From Taenia hydatigena (lineage: Eukaryota; Platyhelminthes; Cestoda; Cyclophyllidea; Taeniidae), in assembly GCA_036345935.2 (NCBI GenBank), contig JADWOT020001058.1, forward strand, positions 1 to 64,000: a stretch of DNA of 64,000 nt, written 5' to 3'. A program made the position numbers and the translations under genes. Positions 46,422-58,059 of the stretch are shown piece by piece (within the stretch, counting starts at the first letter, position 1; each line of letters starts with the position of its first letter). The notes under the pieces are model-generated. The model saw only the letters and a program-made list of their open reading frames with translations, ran no database searches and was not told where the DNA came from.

Positions 46422-46695
46422 TGGCATCCCTCATACTGCTCAATGTAGGCAATCCGAAAGGTGGAAAATCGGGCCCAATTGAGGAGGGTATGGAGGTCGT
46501 TCAGTGGTAAATTCTCAATGCGAATAGCAGGGTATTGCTGCGAAACATAACCGCTACATCCGTGGAGGAGAGCACGGACTTCATTCAGGTCGGCCTGATC
46601 CCATGTTTCGCTTTCGAATTCTAGATGCGTTTGACTGGCCATCGTGTGATCGCGTCGCAGGTGAATGCGAATTCCGCGCGATTCTCTTGAGTTCA
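46422..46695 (-). CDS. Right-arm gene, exon 1
   Basis: Starts after a TTCTTTTAG acceptor (46,696); the open frame also extends upstream to an ATG at 46,732 giving a leucine-rich start that could mimic a signal peptide. In-frame ATG at MASQTHLEFESETWDQADL. Later residues NLPLNDLHTLLNWARF and IAYIEQYEG; donor CCA|GTACTATG at 46,421. Splicing over 123 bases to 46,298 joins the frames in phase in this arm and, apart from its lesions, in the left arm. The family is not recognised with confidence; an F-box/LRR-type protein is my inference. The reverse frame (46,214-46,510) is also open in both arms. Confidence 0.5.
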
Positions 46696-47599
46696 CTAAA
46701 AGAAGTAACAACAGCTCACATGCACAGAACACCGCTCAGTCTATTTGGCATCGATGAACTCGTAGACCCAAAACAATTGCTTCAAGATTTGGCTGAATTG
46801 CTAAATACGAATTATTTCAGACGAAGAATCTCTTAGAACTAATTTTATGTCCTATTTGAATTTTGCGGAATAATTGAACTATGAACGGAAATCGGAACTG
46901 CCAATAAACTCCATTGCTCGGAAGTGCTTTTAGTATTTGTAGAACACCGACCCGCTTTTGTGGCACAAAGCTTTGCCTGCAACGAAAAGGCTGAAAATAA
47001 ACCTTCCTCACCCAACTACGCATCATGGCGAGCGCTTGAATCTGCGCGCGCAGTCCCTCGGGCGGTAGTGTCAATCTTAGAGTTAGTGCAGGTGGGCGTA
47101 GTGTATATAGTGGCTTAAAAATTGACGCATTTACAACTTCAGAAATATTTGATCAAAATACAATGCCTCATTTTAAATGCGACGAGTCTGAGTTACCCAA
47201 ATATGATTGCAATACTTATGTTCCTTAATTGTGTTAGCGGGCAAGAGGCGCGAGGACACTTTCTATTTGGTCGCGGATCAACGGAGTTGCTCTCCAGTGC
47301 CCGAGACACCCTTGTTCTACCTTATAATAATATAAGTACCTAGAGACAACCAACTTTTGTCCTTTAGTAAGGGTAGAAGAAGGAAAGAGGAGAAAAGAAA
47401 AGAACGATCTACAATGGTATGCATAGTCTCAATGGCGTACGTGCTAACCTAAATTAAACGTGTAAATTGGATGCGTCACTATATGTACCTCATAATTCAC
47501 CAAAGTCGAAATATCTGCTTTCATCTAAATATAGTGGATTGCACTTTCTCCAAAAAAATTTTCTGCTTTGGATTTGGAGTCAAATTTCTGAGTGGAAAA

Positions 47600-48245
47600 T
47601 ACCGTTGATTGCTAGCGCTGAATTTGACCGACTTCGCATGAGCACGTCCACAGCCCAACAGTCAGTCGAGGTGTCTGAACCAGATCCAAATTTGATTAAG
47701 ACAGCATGTAATTAATAAGACGAACCTGCTTAAAATCCACAATCTCAAAGCTAAAGCTCTTGACTTGTTATAAAATAGTCTCGATCAGACTAATATCGCA
47801 GCACATAGCGTTCTCACCTCGCCTGACTTTGTCGTAGTCTCTACCACGCACTGCTCGTACTGGAACCAGTCTCGTCGGGAGATATGGTAGGTGAATCAAC
47901 TGCTGCGCAAGCGTAACTTCAGCACACTCATCTTATTAACTTGGTTTGAAATGCTAAACACGTACTTGAACCTGCATTCCAACGACTGACCACGTACCTC
48001 ATGTCTGATGCACGTTCATAACTGTGCTTCAGTAGAAGCTTTCTTGAAACTTTGCATGTGGATGCTCCCTCCCCATGCTTCCTCATCGCTTTCAATAACA
48101 GGTGGATAAGTGCAGCTGATATCAGCGTGCGAATCCACAGACGAGCAGAACAAGTAACAGTGGTCATTAGGCTTGAGGAGGCGCTCTTAATCTTGCAGGT
48201 ATCTTGTATAATGTAACCATTTGAATGCCGCAAATTCGGCAAAGT
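47600..48245. other. Arm segment replaced relative to left arm
   Basis: Not alignable with 21,260-22,195 although flanks on both sides match. It contains the 48,016-48,183 exon candidate and a good donor GAG|GTACGTGG at 47,997 in an overlapping frame. Confidence 0.4.
48016..48183 (-). CDS. Acidic Cys-containing exon candidate
   Basis: Fifty-five codons after an acceptor-like ATTAAGAG: RLLKPNDHCYLFCSSVDSH, ADISCTYPPVIESDEEAWGG, ending STEAQL. Cysteines at residues 9, 13 and 24 and the acidic ESDEEAW segment are protein-like. It has no left-arm counterpart. A second frame (47,928-48,242, 104 codons) overlaps it and reaches the GTACGT donor; I cannot decide between them. Confidence 0.3.
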   Translation of the reverse strand, partial: RLLKPNDHCYLFCSSVDSHADISCTYPPVIESDEEAWGGSIHMQSFKKASTEAQL

Positions 48246-48272
48246 GGAACCGTTTTTAGCTGTCTGTCCAAT

Positions 48273-48418
48273 TTAACTGCCTCTATCCAAGGTGGTAGAT
48301 GCGCCGGTGAGGTTTCCCAACATGAGACACTCAGCCAGCACCGAAAGTGATTTGAGGTAGCCCTCAAAGTTGGCCCAATTCGGCACGGTGTGTCCAACTA
48401 CACCATTCTCAGTCTCTT
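48273..48418 (-). CDS. Leucine-rich exon, intact copy
   Basis: Begins at acceptor TTTTCAG| (48,419). Reads EETENGVVGHTVPNWANF then YLKSLSVLAECLMLGNL.GASTT and stops at 48,273. The left arm keeps this sequence but with a one-base insertion after GHT. FEGYLKSLSVLAECLMLGNL looks like an amphipathic helix or LRR segment. It overlaps the end of the membrane-segment frame by 21 bases in another phase, so only one is used in any given transcript. Confidence 0.4.
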
Positions 48419-48514
48419 CTGAAAACGAATAATTAGCACAATCGAAATTATCACAGAAATCATAATCAATATTCGGAATACTGCAACTTGGTGTCCTTCA
48501 ACAGCTGGAAGCAT
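48398..48514 (-). CDS. Small membrane-segment frame, right copy
   Basis: ATG to TAG, 38 codons, same length and boundaries as the left-arm frame at 20,992-21,108. Hydrophobic core VFRILIMIS, VIISIVLII, then basic RFQKRLRMV. Preceded by acceptor-like TTTGATTAAAG. It could be an independent small protein, an alternative last exon, or simply a transmembrane exon whose normal continuation is the TTTTCAG acceptor at 48,419. Confidence 0.35.
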   Translation of the reverse strand: MLPAVEGHQVAVFRILIMISVIISIVLIIRFQKRLRMV

Positions 48515-49259
48515 CTTTAATCAAAATAACCCTATGCTAATTCTTTTAGAAAATGAGTTGAATTCCAATATGTTCTGAACACGAAAGTGGCAATTTAGTC
48601 TACAAATTTGTTCTTTTCATACGCCCATCTGTAGTGAGCCTATTTTCGTAGTGACAGGATGTCGCGAGTAGCTCCGTAAGAGCTGAATTCAGGATGGCGT
48701 CTGACTCCTAAGGTGTATTGTTAGGAATAGAATTTCCTTCGAGTCGCATACAATTTTCATATTTTATTTATGCTAATAATGTCTTAACTGCAATTTTTTC
48801 TTCTAACTACCTCACTTTCGCATTCCGGCTCACAATTTTATTCCACTGCTTGTGTCGATCCCGTCCGTCTGCAGAAAGGTCTGACAGTAGAGATTCTCTT
48901 ATCAACTGTGAGTCTTTCAAAGAACATCCACACTTTAGCAAGGCTAGCTGATCAAACAAAAGTCGACTAATGCTTTCGAAAATTATTCTTTAAAAGGGCT
49001 TTCCTATGACGCTGCTTCATTCTATCAGCGTCTCTTTCCACCGATCGCTTGAATTCTCGTTTATTTAAAATTTTTAAAATTTGCCTTTTTTGTTAAAGAT
49101 TACTAAAGCACGTTTGCTTCCGCGGAGTTTTATAGCGTTTGGCAGAACCATTCTATTTGAGTGATAATGTAGAGGAGGAAATTGTACCCATCCCTTAGCT
49201 TTATTCACACTAGCATGAAAACACTGAGATCTTACTGAAACAAGCGCTGTGTAGTTAAT

Positions 49260-49615
49260 GACCGGTTTCTTTGACGCACAGAAGAGCTGAGTGCCTATTG
49301 GTCTCGTTTTCTGGTCGTGCCATCAAGGCAGAAATACAATCAGCAAAGAAACAAGTGATCTCGAATTTTAGATGTGAAGATGTGCCTCCCAGCGACTGCT
49401 CTACGACCGCCACACCACAGGTTCGGTTCAGATAACTGCCTCTATTCTAATGCACTTATCTCGTCTAACTTCGTTTGCATTTATCCTAATTAGCGCATCT
49501 GCGGCATGAGCTAGGATGGCCGGTCGTCCCTGCCTATTGTGTGACACGAGTCATTTGCACGTGACGAAATGGAGCAATTGCCCATTTTAAGTCACAGCAT
49601 CTACTACTGTCTTTA
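49260..49615 (-). mobile_element. SR1 element in right arm
   Basis: Reverse complement of 19,375-19,700. It retains the A-box-like TGTGGCGGTCGTAGAGCAGT and the B-box-like AATTCGAGATCAC. Followed to 50,225 by the body shared with 11 kb, 19 kb and 59 kb. Confidence 0.55.
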
Positions 49616-50384
49616 ACCAAACGAAATTTTGCTAGACGGGTTAAATAAACACAAAATTAATTTTCTTAATTATATTTGCTGCCTAGAAGTTAAAATGCTT
49701 GCAAATTCTGATCTGTCTTACAACGAAAAGATACACAATGGACACTCAGTTGCTATAGATTGGCGCCTCTGAAACCATTTAGCTACCTAGGCTCACAACA
49801 AGGCTGTCTCCTCTGGCTAGCTGCAAAAGACCTAGAAACTCACTGAGATCCTTCTTATACACTTCTTTGTGTTGTAGAATGGACATTAGGTTAGGCGATT
49901 AGTGAGATCCTTACCACGTAAACACATGCCCAAATCGCGATCGCTCATCCTAGTTTCGCCATCTGCAGCCGGCGATGCAAAGGGTACATGAAAGTTCTAC
50001 TTCACATTTACTATCTCAGGCAAGCCTCCTTCCTCCACTACCGCACACTACTTTACCGACATATCTACACCACAACATTGAGACCGGTCTACAAAGTGAA
50101 TTCGTTACTCAAGCACTCTCGTCCGCGTCAAGCATCTGCCTCGTCTATGCTATGGGTATGGAGGCATGCAATATGCCTCTGTATCTGCATCATTAAGCAA
50201 GGAAAACAATTCTTAACGCTAAATTTGCAATTTAGAAATAACCAGAATAGATTGTCGTGGGACGCTATGGTACAGAATCAAAACAATCTACCAAAGGGCT
50301 AATTGTTTCTGTCAAATGATGTTCAGGCACAAGTTAAAGTTCGATTAGTAAATGCAGCCTTTCGCAGGCAAAACAGGTGCTAGA

Positions 50385-50648
50385 TCAGTGAAAATATGCT
50401 TTGTTTGATGCGTATTGTACAATCAGGCATATTTCGAATGCGTCTCTGTGCCATCTCAAGCCTGTTGATTTTGTGGTCCTGCTGAAAAGCAATGAGTAGA
50501 GGCGGTCGAAGGGGAGGTGAACCGCGAAATTAATTTGCCTACAAACCAGATTTTTAAGACAGTGCACCATTGCATTCGCTAGCCATTTCACAACCCATAT
50601 CGTTTTACAAAACTTACAAGAAGTAGTACAGGATTTGAATGCTGACAA
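50385..50648 (-). pseudogene. Cys/Asp-rich frame, broken right-arm copy
   Basis: Aligned with 18,294-18,509 and 58,619-58,735 at the DNA level (TCTTGTAAGTTTTG, GCGAATGCAATGGTGCACTG), but the CxDDVD reading is shifted by small indels. A different frame happens to remain open for 87 codons. Confidence 0.45.
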
Positions 50649-51029
50649 GGCGGATGAAGTTCCAGTGATCTATTCCCTTATAATATGGAGTGGGACTTTT
50701 GTGTCAAGGATGGTCTGCATAATTTCTTGTCAGAGTTCCTCAGAGGAAGGTCAACGTTCCAGTTGTGCTATCCAGCAAGATTTCATAGTGCAGTAAGCTT
50801 ATGCGGCGAGGGAGGCGTCCGCCCTCACAAAGTAATTTATGTGATTCGTTATGCGTGCGATCCAAAGCGACTTGAGCTTAATACCCTAGAATGAATACAA
50901 CAAGAAAAAGATCTTAGTGCATGAAAGCAAGCCAAAATTTATGGTGGTTTTTTTAACAAACCAAAATTTGATAAATAAACCAATGCTAGAACCTCAATCA
51001 TAGGTACTCGAAGGATCATATTTCAACTT

Positions 51030-51750
51030 TAACATTCAGCCGGTGGCCGTCCATTTTTGCCTTTCATGCTGACTGACGAAAATAGGTAGCACCTTGGAGG
51101 CGATGAAGATGGCAGAGGAGTGCAATGCAATCCTAATTAGGACGACTAGTGTAGGGTGAATGCTCTTCACTGCTATAACCGTAAAAGGATCACTGAAGTC
51201 GATCGTAGATAAGCTCATCAAGTTTGGCATGATCAAAGCACCTTACTGAGTTAATTTGCTAATCACAATGCTCGGTAGCCTGGATACCGCTTTATTTTGA
51301 CAGTACATTGTAAAATGCGTGGTCATTGACGAGTCGTGAGCGCGCAGATCGAAGTAATTTAAGATGGGAGAGATAGAGCACCCCCCTTTTTATTGCTGCC
51401 TAACCCATTTCCAATAATATTCAGGTAATCCTACTATTTTTTTGCAAAGCGTAATCTATGTAGGGAAGGTGCCAAAGAAGAAGTACCAACCTGATTGACG
51501 ATCGAATCCCTACTCACCGGCCCAATGCTAGTCATCTGCCTGTGCACAGCGTACTGGATCATTAGCATGCAGCGCAACAGAAGTGCACAAAGAGTTGGCA
51601 GGGCGTGACGCCGTAGCACTCAAAGGTTATTCCATTTGGCACGAGTAAAGACTAGAAGTTGCCCTCACCTTTCACATTTCAATCGATAGGATAGATATCA
51701 CCTCAAAAGAAAATCGAGCAACAATTACAATCCCATGTTCCGTTTTCATT
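51030..51750. repeat. Block shared with 60.8-61.5 kb
   Basis: Same-orientation match; landmarks GTGGCCGTCCATTTTTGCC, GCAATGCAATCCTAATTAGG and CAATAATATTCAG. The inner end is part of the right arm; the rest is not in the left arm. Confidence 0.8.
51036..51236 (-). CDS. Hydrophobic exon-like frame, longest copy
   Basis: ATG-proximal frame of about 64 codons: FSDPFTVIAVKSIHPTL, then LVVLIRIALHSSAIFIASKV and FVSQHERQKWTATG. The copy at 17,681-17,860 is open and gap-free in alignment, the copy at 60.8 kb is frameshifted. The hydrophobic stretch followed by a charged tail would suit a last membrane helix; a remote likeness to receptor seventh helices is too weak to name a family. Confidence 0.4.
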   Translation of the reverse strand: MIMPNLMSLSTIDFSDPFTVIAVKSIHPTLVVLIRIALHSSAIFIASKVLPIFVSQHERQKWTATG

Positions 51751-52999
51751 CATACAACAGCGCCTGTACCGCAATCTAGACCCGACATTAGCGCACCCAC
51801 TCTCCTTCATCAAAACCAACCAGTATTACTGTATAGAGAGATCGCGGTAATTGAAATTTCCAAATCAAGTTTCGCAAATTACCCATTTTGGTGCCTTTTA
51901 GAACAAACAAACGTTTGTATTTCTGGAATCTATTGCTCTAAGACCCTAGAGTCTTCAGTCTCGATAGAAAGACTCAATCGATGCAAAAATGCATGGTATG
52001 TGTCAAGAGTGTTAGCTTCGCTTTCACACACGCTCACATTTTTATGCATCGACTGAGGAAGGAGAGTGAATGTCGTGCCACAGCACAATTGATTTGGTGT
52101 TAGGCATCATGCGTTGGCTGATACTTAAAAAAACAATGGAAGTAGTGCTGTCGGTGTTCAGGATGCGCGAAACTTTTACTTGGCAGAATATCTTTGCCGA
52201 TCAGCTGGCTTGCGAGCTTAGACTGTAATGCATATGAGTCCATATGGGAGGCGTTACCATCCACTCTCCGTGCGGCCCTCGAGGCAGATAAATATGAAGC
52301 GTGGTGTCCACTGCCATTACCATCTGTTTTAGACTTGGCGCTTTGAAAAGCCTAGATCGTAGAACAGGTAAATTCAAAGCTTACACCGAAGAAGTAGGAA
52401 TTGACATGGGTGCTGTAGTTGCATCGAACGCGCATAGCGTGTCGTAGCATTCATAAGCGTGAGGACATGACCATTGCCACAATGCTTTCCACTACGCATC
52501 ACTAGATAGCCAAAAAGACCATGACTCAGCAGAACGCTCACAAGCATTGCAGCATTATTGCTAGCTATCGCAAACTGACAAATCTCGCATGTTACACATG
52601 TGTGGCGTATGAACTCGAATGAGGCACTCAGGGCATGACATGTGATGCTGGTAGGGCAGACGCCGATTGTAAATTACGATAAAGGTGTTGCCGGCCTTTT
52701 GATGTCAAACATACGCCAATAGAGTGCTCTGGTCCTCCACTCACCAGCTCCCTATTGACTTGGCATTTCTATTGCACAGACTTCAGCGGGAGACTAGAGG
52801 GCATACCACCTCGCTCACACGGCCATTTAATCACTACTTCTGTCAATTGTTGCATCTATGAAGGTGCATTAAAGGTATTTAAAAACAATGTGTGCATGCT
52901 TTAAATTTACATTTTATTAAGCAAAGGTGTGCTAATACGGAAAATAGGCGGCGGAGCAATAACTCTCACCCAGCTCTGTTCATTTCATATACGCCCTAG
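51751..52999. other. No gene seen
   Basis: No supported frame and no second copy recognised. Confidence 0.3.
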
Positions 53000-53215
53000 T
53001 GACCACTCCACGGCTGCCAAATCACAAGTTGGGCTTAGCTTACTGCCGTTGGTCTAATTACCTGATCTCATCTTTATTTGCCTATGTTAATCTCACTTAA
53101 AGCGTCTAAAGCTCAAGTCGACACAGTCGATTGCTATTGTCTAATAAATGACCCGTGTCAAGCATGTGTAACGCGGCGAATTAAATGCACTCCTTAAGTG
53201 ACAACGACCGCTAAT
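53000..53215 (-). mobile_element. SR1 element, degenerate
   Basis: GACCACTCCACGGCTGCC, CTGATCTCATCTTTATTTGC and AAGTGACAACGACCGCTAAT match the family. Downstream to about 53,345 the sequence follows the 16.4 kb block (GGACGTTGCC...GCATTTGC), with an incidental 64-codon frame. Confidence 0.5.
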
Positions 53216-53720
53216 TAAGGAATTAAATCAACATTACAATGAAAAAGAAAGGACGTTGCCTGTCGTTTGTCAAGAACATTTTCCGCTCTAAAGCTAATGC
53301 ATTTGCTAACACTGATTTTCATCGCCTATTTACAAAATATGCTTGTTGTGACCCGCAAGGTAGTCTTTTCGGCTCAAAATGTTTGCGGTTTCGTTCAGAT
53401 ATGCTCACAGTAAAGTTGGATGCACACGTCTAGGATATTTGCGCGACGTAGCATGTGGTCGATCCATAGCGCTAGAATGGCACTTTGTGCGTAAAATTAG
53501 GCTCCATCCTAATGGTTTGAAGGTATGCCATGTATATGCTGAGTGTCTACTAAGGTGCACTTAGATAATACAACTGAGAAGAGAGACACAATATAACAGC
53601 TGCAGTCTTGCTAGAGGCAAGAAATCAAGTGGAAGGAAGACAGCACGAATTACTGGAGTACCAGACATGCTATGCTAGTTAGACATTGGAAACTAAACAT
53701 TTCCACAGAAGTTGATAAAA
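53216..53720. other. No gene supported
   Basis: Two overlapping plus-strand frames (53,239-53,433 and 53,379-53,564) lie in a repeat-derived stretch and have no motif. Confidence 0.3.
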
Positions 53721-54032
53721 TTAACCAATGGAACACGCTTGACCCAGTGTCGATGAAAAACAAAATAATGTAAAACCGCTTGTATTTAGGAGGAAAGAGG
53801 AGCAAAAGAGGCGGAACGGAGAAAGTGTAAGCTCATAGGGTAAATGTCGCCCGATGAAGGCCTTCGTAGACATCCGACCATGAAGGAAATCCGCGCCTTC
53901 GCTTTTACCCTTACTGTCATCTACTTCGCCGTTCTCCAGTCCAAGTCTATTGCTGCAGCGTTTTTTCAATTGGGGTATTTCCTCGAAAATCGTCCGCCTA
54001 CCATCCATACTAAGAGTGCGTGGTGATAGCAT
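53721..54032 (-). CDS. Charged exon-like frame, unrecognised
   Basis: Open for 103 codons. The first 60 residues are rich in Glu, Lys, Gly and Arg (TIFEEIPQLKKRCSNRLGLE, then VDDSKGKSEGADF), unlike a chance frame, then it becomes Phe/Ser/Leu-rich, which may be intron. No copy elsewhere. An overlapping plus-strand frame (53,844-54,026) is the alternative. Confidence 0.25.
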   Translation of the reverse strand: MLSPRTLSMDGRRTIFEEIPQLKKRCSNRLGLENGEVDDSKGKSEGADFLHGRMSTKAFIGRHLPYELTLSPFRLFCSSFLLNTSGFTLFCFSSTLGQACSIG

Positions 54033-57000
54033 TTCTTGAAAATACGCACTGCTAATGTTAGTAGATATATGATTTTGACTCCGAAAAGCGGACTAGTCAT
54101 CCTCTTTATCTGTTGGTGTTTGAATGCTTCACTACGTATAATGGATCTTTTTGTCTCATGTCTTCTCAGGCGAATCGGAATATTGGCTACATGGGAGACA
54201 AATCGCTGCCAATCTATGCGAAAATTCTTGAACCGCTTTGCTGCGGTTCGCGTTCATTTATACCTCATTGATTAAGGACACGATCCATTAACGAAATTCA
54301 ATTTCCTCAACTCTACACATGCGTGTCAAGCAGTGAATCGGCAGCCAGGCCCTTTCGCCATTGGTTTACTCCAAATATAAAGCCACTTTTGTGCTATTAA
54401 GTATTTTTCACCTCAACAGGTTGTAATAGGACATTTTACCACCACCATGATGGTAAAAGGGTGGGAGGATAGTGAAACATGTCTGACATTCTTTACCATG
54501 CGCCGAAAGGACTCACCTCTCTCTATGGACAGGCAGGAAGATGCGCATTTAGCGATCTTAGCAGCCATGAATTCCATTATCATGCCAAGTGGAACACAAA
54601 TCACTCGAAACCAATAAACAGATGCTTTACGAGCGCAATCGGACAAAAACAGGGCTTTTAAGCAAGATGAGCACTAATGGAAAGTGATGCTGCTTGAGGC
54701 AGACAGATTTAACTTGCACGCATCTAAATGCAAAACATCCGATGTGCATTAAAATGCTCCAAATCACCCAAAACTGATGCGGCGTAACATGGCTTAATTT
54801 GGTCGGTTTCGTTCCCTGCTGTCCTGCTTTCGTGCGCCCCAATTCAACGCAATATGTTCAATTCCCTTCTCCTCCTTACTCCTCTCCCCTCTTCTTACAC
54901 ATGCACAAATTGCAGATCATTGGCACGATCCTCGAATGAAATGGCGAGGAGATCGAATGGTCGGCGAAGCCCCTACACCACCTTTTACGCTCATTTCCTT
55001 CTCCCTTCTATCGAACCATATAAGTTAGCTGGCACCTGAAAGATAATTCCACTTTGTGGCCACAACTACAACTGCCAACAGCTTTGCGATTGGCGCTATT
55101 CTTCGTTGAGATCACGTTTGTTTATTAGCTGACCAATCAGCAGTCCATTCCATTTATCAAGTAAGCAATCATTACACCACACGTCAAAAATAAAATATAA
55201 AAATCTCACTATTTGTTTGAGACGTGCACAGCTCTGAGTGTTGCAATTGTGAAACTGTTCCTAGCTTGTCCCTACTGTCCGCTCTCGTTTGATCCTATGG
55301 TCGATAATATCTTGCTGCAGCACTCGGCCTGGTCATGCGTAAGTGGATTTCACATCATCCCACCTACCTTGTCACTTGCAGACATCGCTTAAATACTCTT
55401 CCCCTCTGAATGTCTATGCAGGCGATTTGGACGCTGACGTCTCGCGGTCTCAACTTCGCCGACTTCACTTCTGGGTGACAAGAATGCATGCTACGTGAGG
55501 TAGTTATAATTGCCACCTACCTGCCTACCCATCCATATCCCACCACTAGCCAGTCATAGCTAGGTAGTCAGATGGGACGCATTCTGATTCATATCCATCC
55601 AGCACCAAATCATTATCGACATCATCGCATTGCGCTAGCTTAGTCACGCGCTCGCACCTTCGATGCTGCATTTTTTTTTTTTCTTGGTGTCCTCTTATCC
55701 ATCATCTGTCATCCATAGAAGCTGAAGGTGAGTGGGAATGGAATCGCTTAAAGCATTTACTTTCTAAAAACGAGAAATGTTTGATTAAGCTGGTTTGGGA
55801 AGCCACTTCATCAAGTGCTGTACAATTTACACAACTCCTTGTGTTAGGTGTCCTTTTGACATGAACGGGTAAGCAGCTCATAATTCTCTCCACGTGGGGG
55901 ACAGGCGAATCGCCGCTACCTGCCATGATCTTAATGGCCAGCGTTGTTCACATTGTTACTAATACCCCTCTCCTCCCACCACAATGTTTTTTAATCCAGT
56001 GGCAGGAAGGAAGGAAAGGAGGATGAGAGGAAAGATAGAGGCCACAGATGGGAGAAGGAAGCACATAAAGCGAGGCAAGTAGGTGCATGGTATAATGAGT
56101 GGAAGAGTGGTTCGATTTTTGCATTCCTAATGACTTTGCAGCGCGATGTAACGAGGCCAAGAGGGTTGGCATGATTAGTAGCTCTAAGGCAGATTTGGCG
56201 GTCGTTCCCATTTGGCATATCAGCAAGGCAGATTTGGTGAGGTGACAAGTTGTGATCCGTAGAAATATTGGTAGGAATCAAATTCGTTGTACCCTTAGCA
56301 GGCAGGCAGACAGGCTGGTTGAATAAACTCGCCAGCTAACGACTCCACTCAATCTACTGCTTCCTCGTGTCTTTACCATCAGTAGAGTACGTAGCTAATG
56401 TAATTGTATGTCATTCTTTGCTATTTCGTCAACTGTTTCCACTGCGGCTGCTTCGCCGATGTTGGTGTCGTTTCCGCTTCTTAGCGAGACTTGTTGTTGA
56501 GTCAATGAGACTAGGATCCAATCGCTTGCCCACCCACTCACCCATCCATTCATTTATCCACCCAACCACTCACTGCCGTGACACACGTCCCGCCGTGAAC
56601 GCCTAACATTGATGGGGGTTGAGAGGGAAGGCATGAGTGGTGTGTGTGGCAAATGAATGTCGACTTGGTTGTAGAAGCATGGACCATGGCCATTGTTTGA
56701 AGTCCTGCCACGAATATGCTGTGTATCACTGCTGTGTGTCAGGTTCACTGAATGTAATCCCACGGACTGGACATGCGAGGCTGCGGCTCTATCCACAGTG
56801 AAGGACTGTGACACGGGAGGCTGTGCCCATTGAAATGGATGCCATTAACCAATAAAACGCGCATGGTGCAATACCAAAGAAGACGTAGTTAGATGGAAAA
56901 CACTCTTATTAGGGAAGAAAAAGGCAAGGAGAGGTAATAGCGCCGTGTAAGTGCATGGAAAGTGGAGGGTATGTGGGGTGGAAGATCTTAGAATGCTCAC

Positions 57001-57959
57001 TGTCCAATTGTGACTCCCACAACCGCAGAGTACCGAATTTGAGAGCTGTCTCATAGTGTCACTTCATTTACAAAGTCCCCTTTTGCTGTGTACGCACAGG
57101 TAGCTTGTCGCCAGCGGCACATGGTTGGCAGCTTGCCGCAACCCGGTTTTGGCTTCTTCCGTGGTAAGCATTGTCCATGCCGTCGCTGCTCCTTGCACCA
57201 CTCTGTGATGTTTTTCCTTCGACATAAAAAAAGAAAAGAGGAAGAAAAGAAGGATAATAAGGAAGGATATAGGTCACGGGCGGAAGAAGCAGGAGGCAAA
57301 TAGCATTAAATAAGTGAGTAACAAATAAGGAATTATAATTAATCAGCCTGCCAACCATCTGATTAACCACCCAACCGGACAGCATAATAGCAGTCGAAGG
57401 CCAAGATGAGGCTGTGTACCTGGCAGTCTACAAAGTCACGTAAGGAGAGGAAAGTGGGACAATTGTTCCAGCAGACCTGCACACCCAAACACACGCACAC
57501 GCATACAGGCACACGTTCTTACCAATCAAGACGATTAGCTAGAAGGACGAAGGGAGGAACTACTCAATGGCATACTTACACAAAGTAGAGCAGACGGAGT
57601 GAATAGAGCAAAGATGAAGGAGCAGGGAGAGAAGTACGCATTCTTACTTGCCATTGTGGAACGCCACGTAGAGGAACTCCCTAGAAGGTGTAAAGAATGA
57701 GATGGAGAGTTGGGTCGTAAGCCAAACAGTGCAATACGAAGTGAGAAGTAGGTGGAAAATACTTAACTACGCCCTCTAAAATAGACTGATACCTTTATTT
57801 TTAGGGCTGATTTTTTATCACTGCCTAGTCGTGGTCCCTAAGTCGCATGCCGCCTCACTCACGTAGCCATTTAAACACTCCTTCTTCCAGCTGTAGAACT
57901 AATAATAACGCAAAGAGTGTACTTATATTATTCGTTGTAAATATTTAAAAGTAAAATTG
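54033..57959. other. Low-repeat region with CA/CCA-rich tracts
   Basis: I found no second copy of this stretch in the window. It has C/T-rich (54,865-54,900), CCA/CCT-rich (55,510-55,555; 56,525-56,575) and G/A-rich (57,225-57,300) tracts, a T12 run at 55,671-55,682, and many overlapping open frames caused by this simplicity. It may include 5' exon or regulatory sequence but I cannot define one. Confidence 0.3.
57478..57515. repeat. Imperfect CA microsatellite
   Basis: CACACCC and ACACACGCACACGCAT-type units with interruptions, about 38 bases. Confidence 0.7.
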
Positions 57960-58059
57960 CTCTTAACTAATGAAGGATACGTTAATGTGGAAAGTGGACG
58001 GCAGTGCGACCTCCCATCCAGCCCCGTTACTTTTATCCATTCTCCCTGTAGGGTCGCTG

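Larger units (their letters stand above)
43030..51310 (-). repeat. Inverted duplication, right arm
   Basis: Reverse-complement partner of 17,610-26,615. It lacks the 577-base insertion found in the left arm and carries a different segment at about 47,600-48,245. Exon-like frames in this arm are mostly open. The stretch 43,030-44,640 holds no supported gene. Confidence 0.85.

Noticed and set aside
51036..51236. Class C receptor last helix
   Set aside because: The likeness is limited to a hydrophobic stretch and scattered residues; not enough to name the family.
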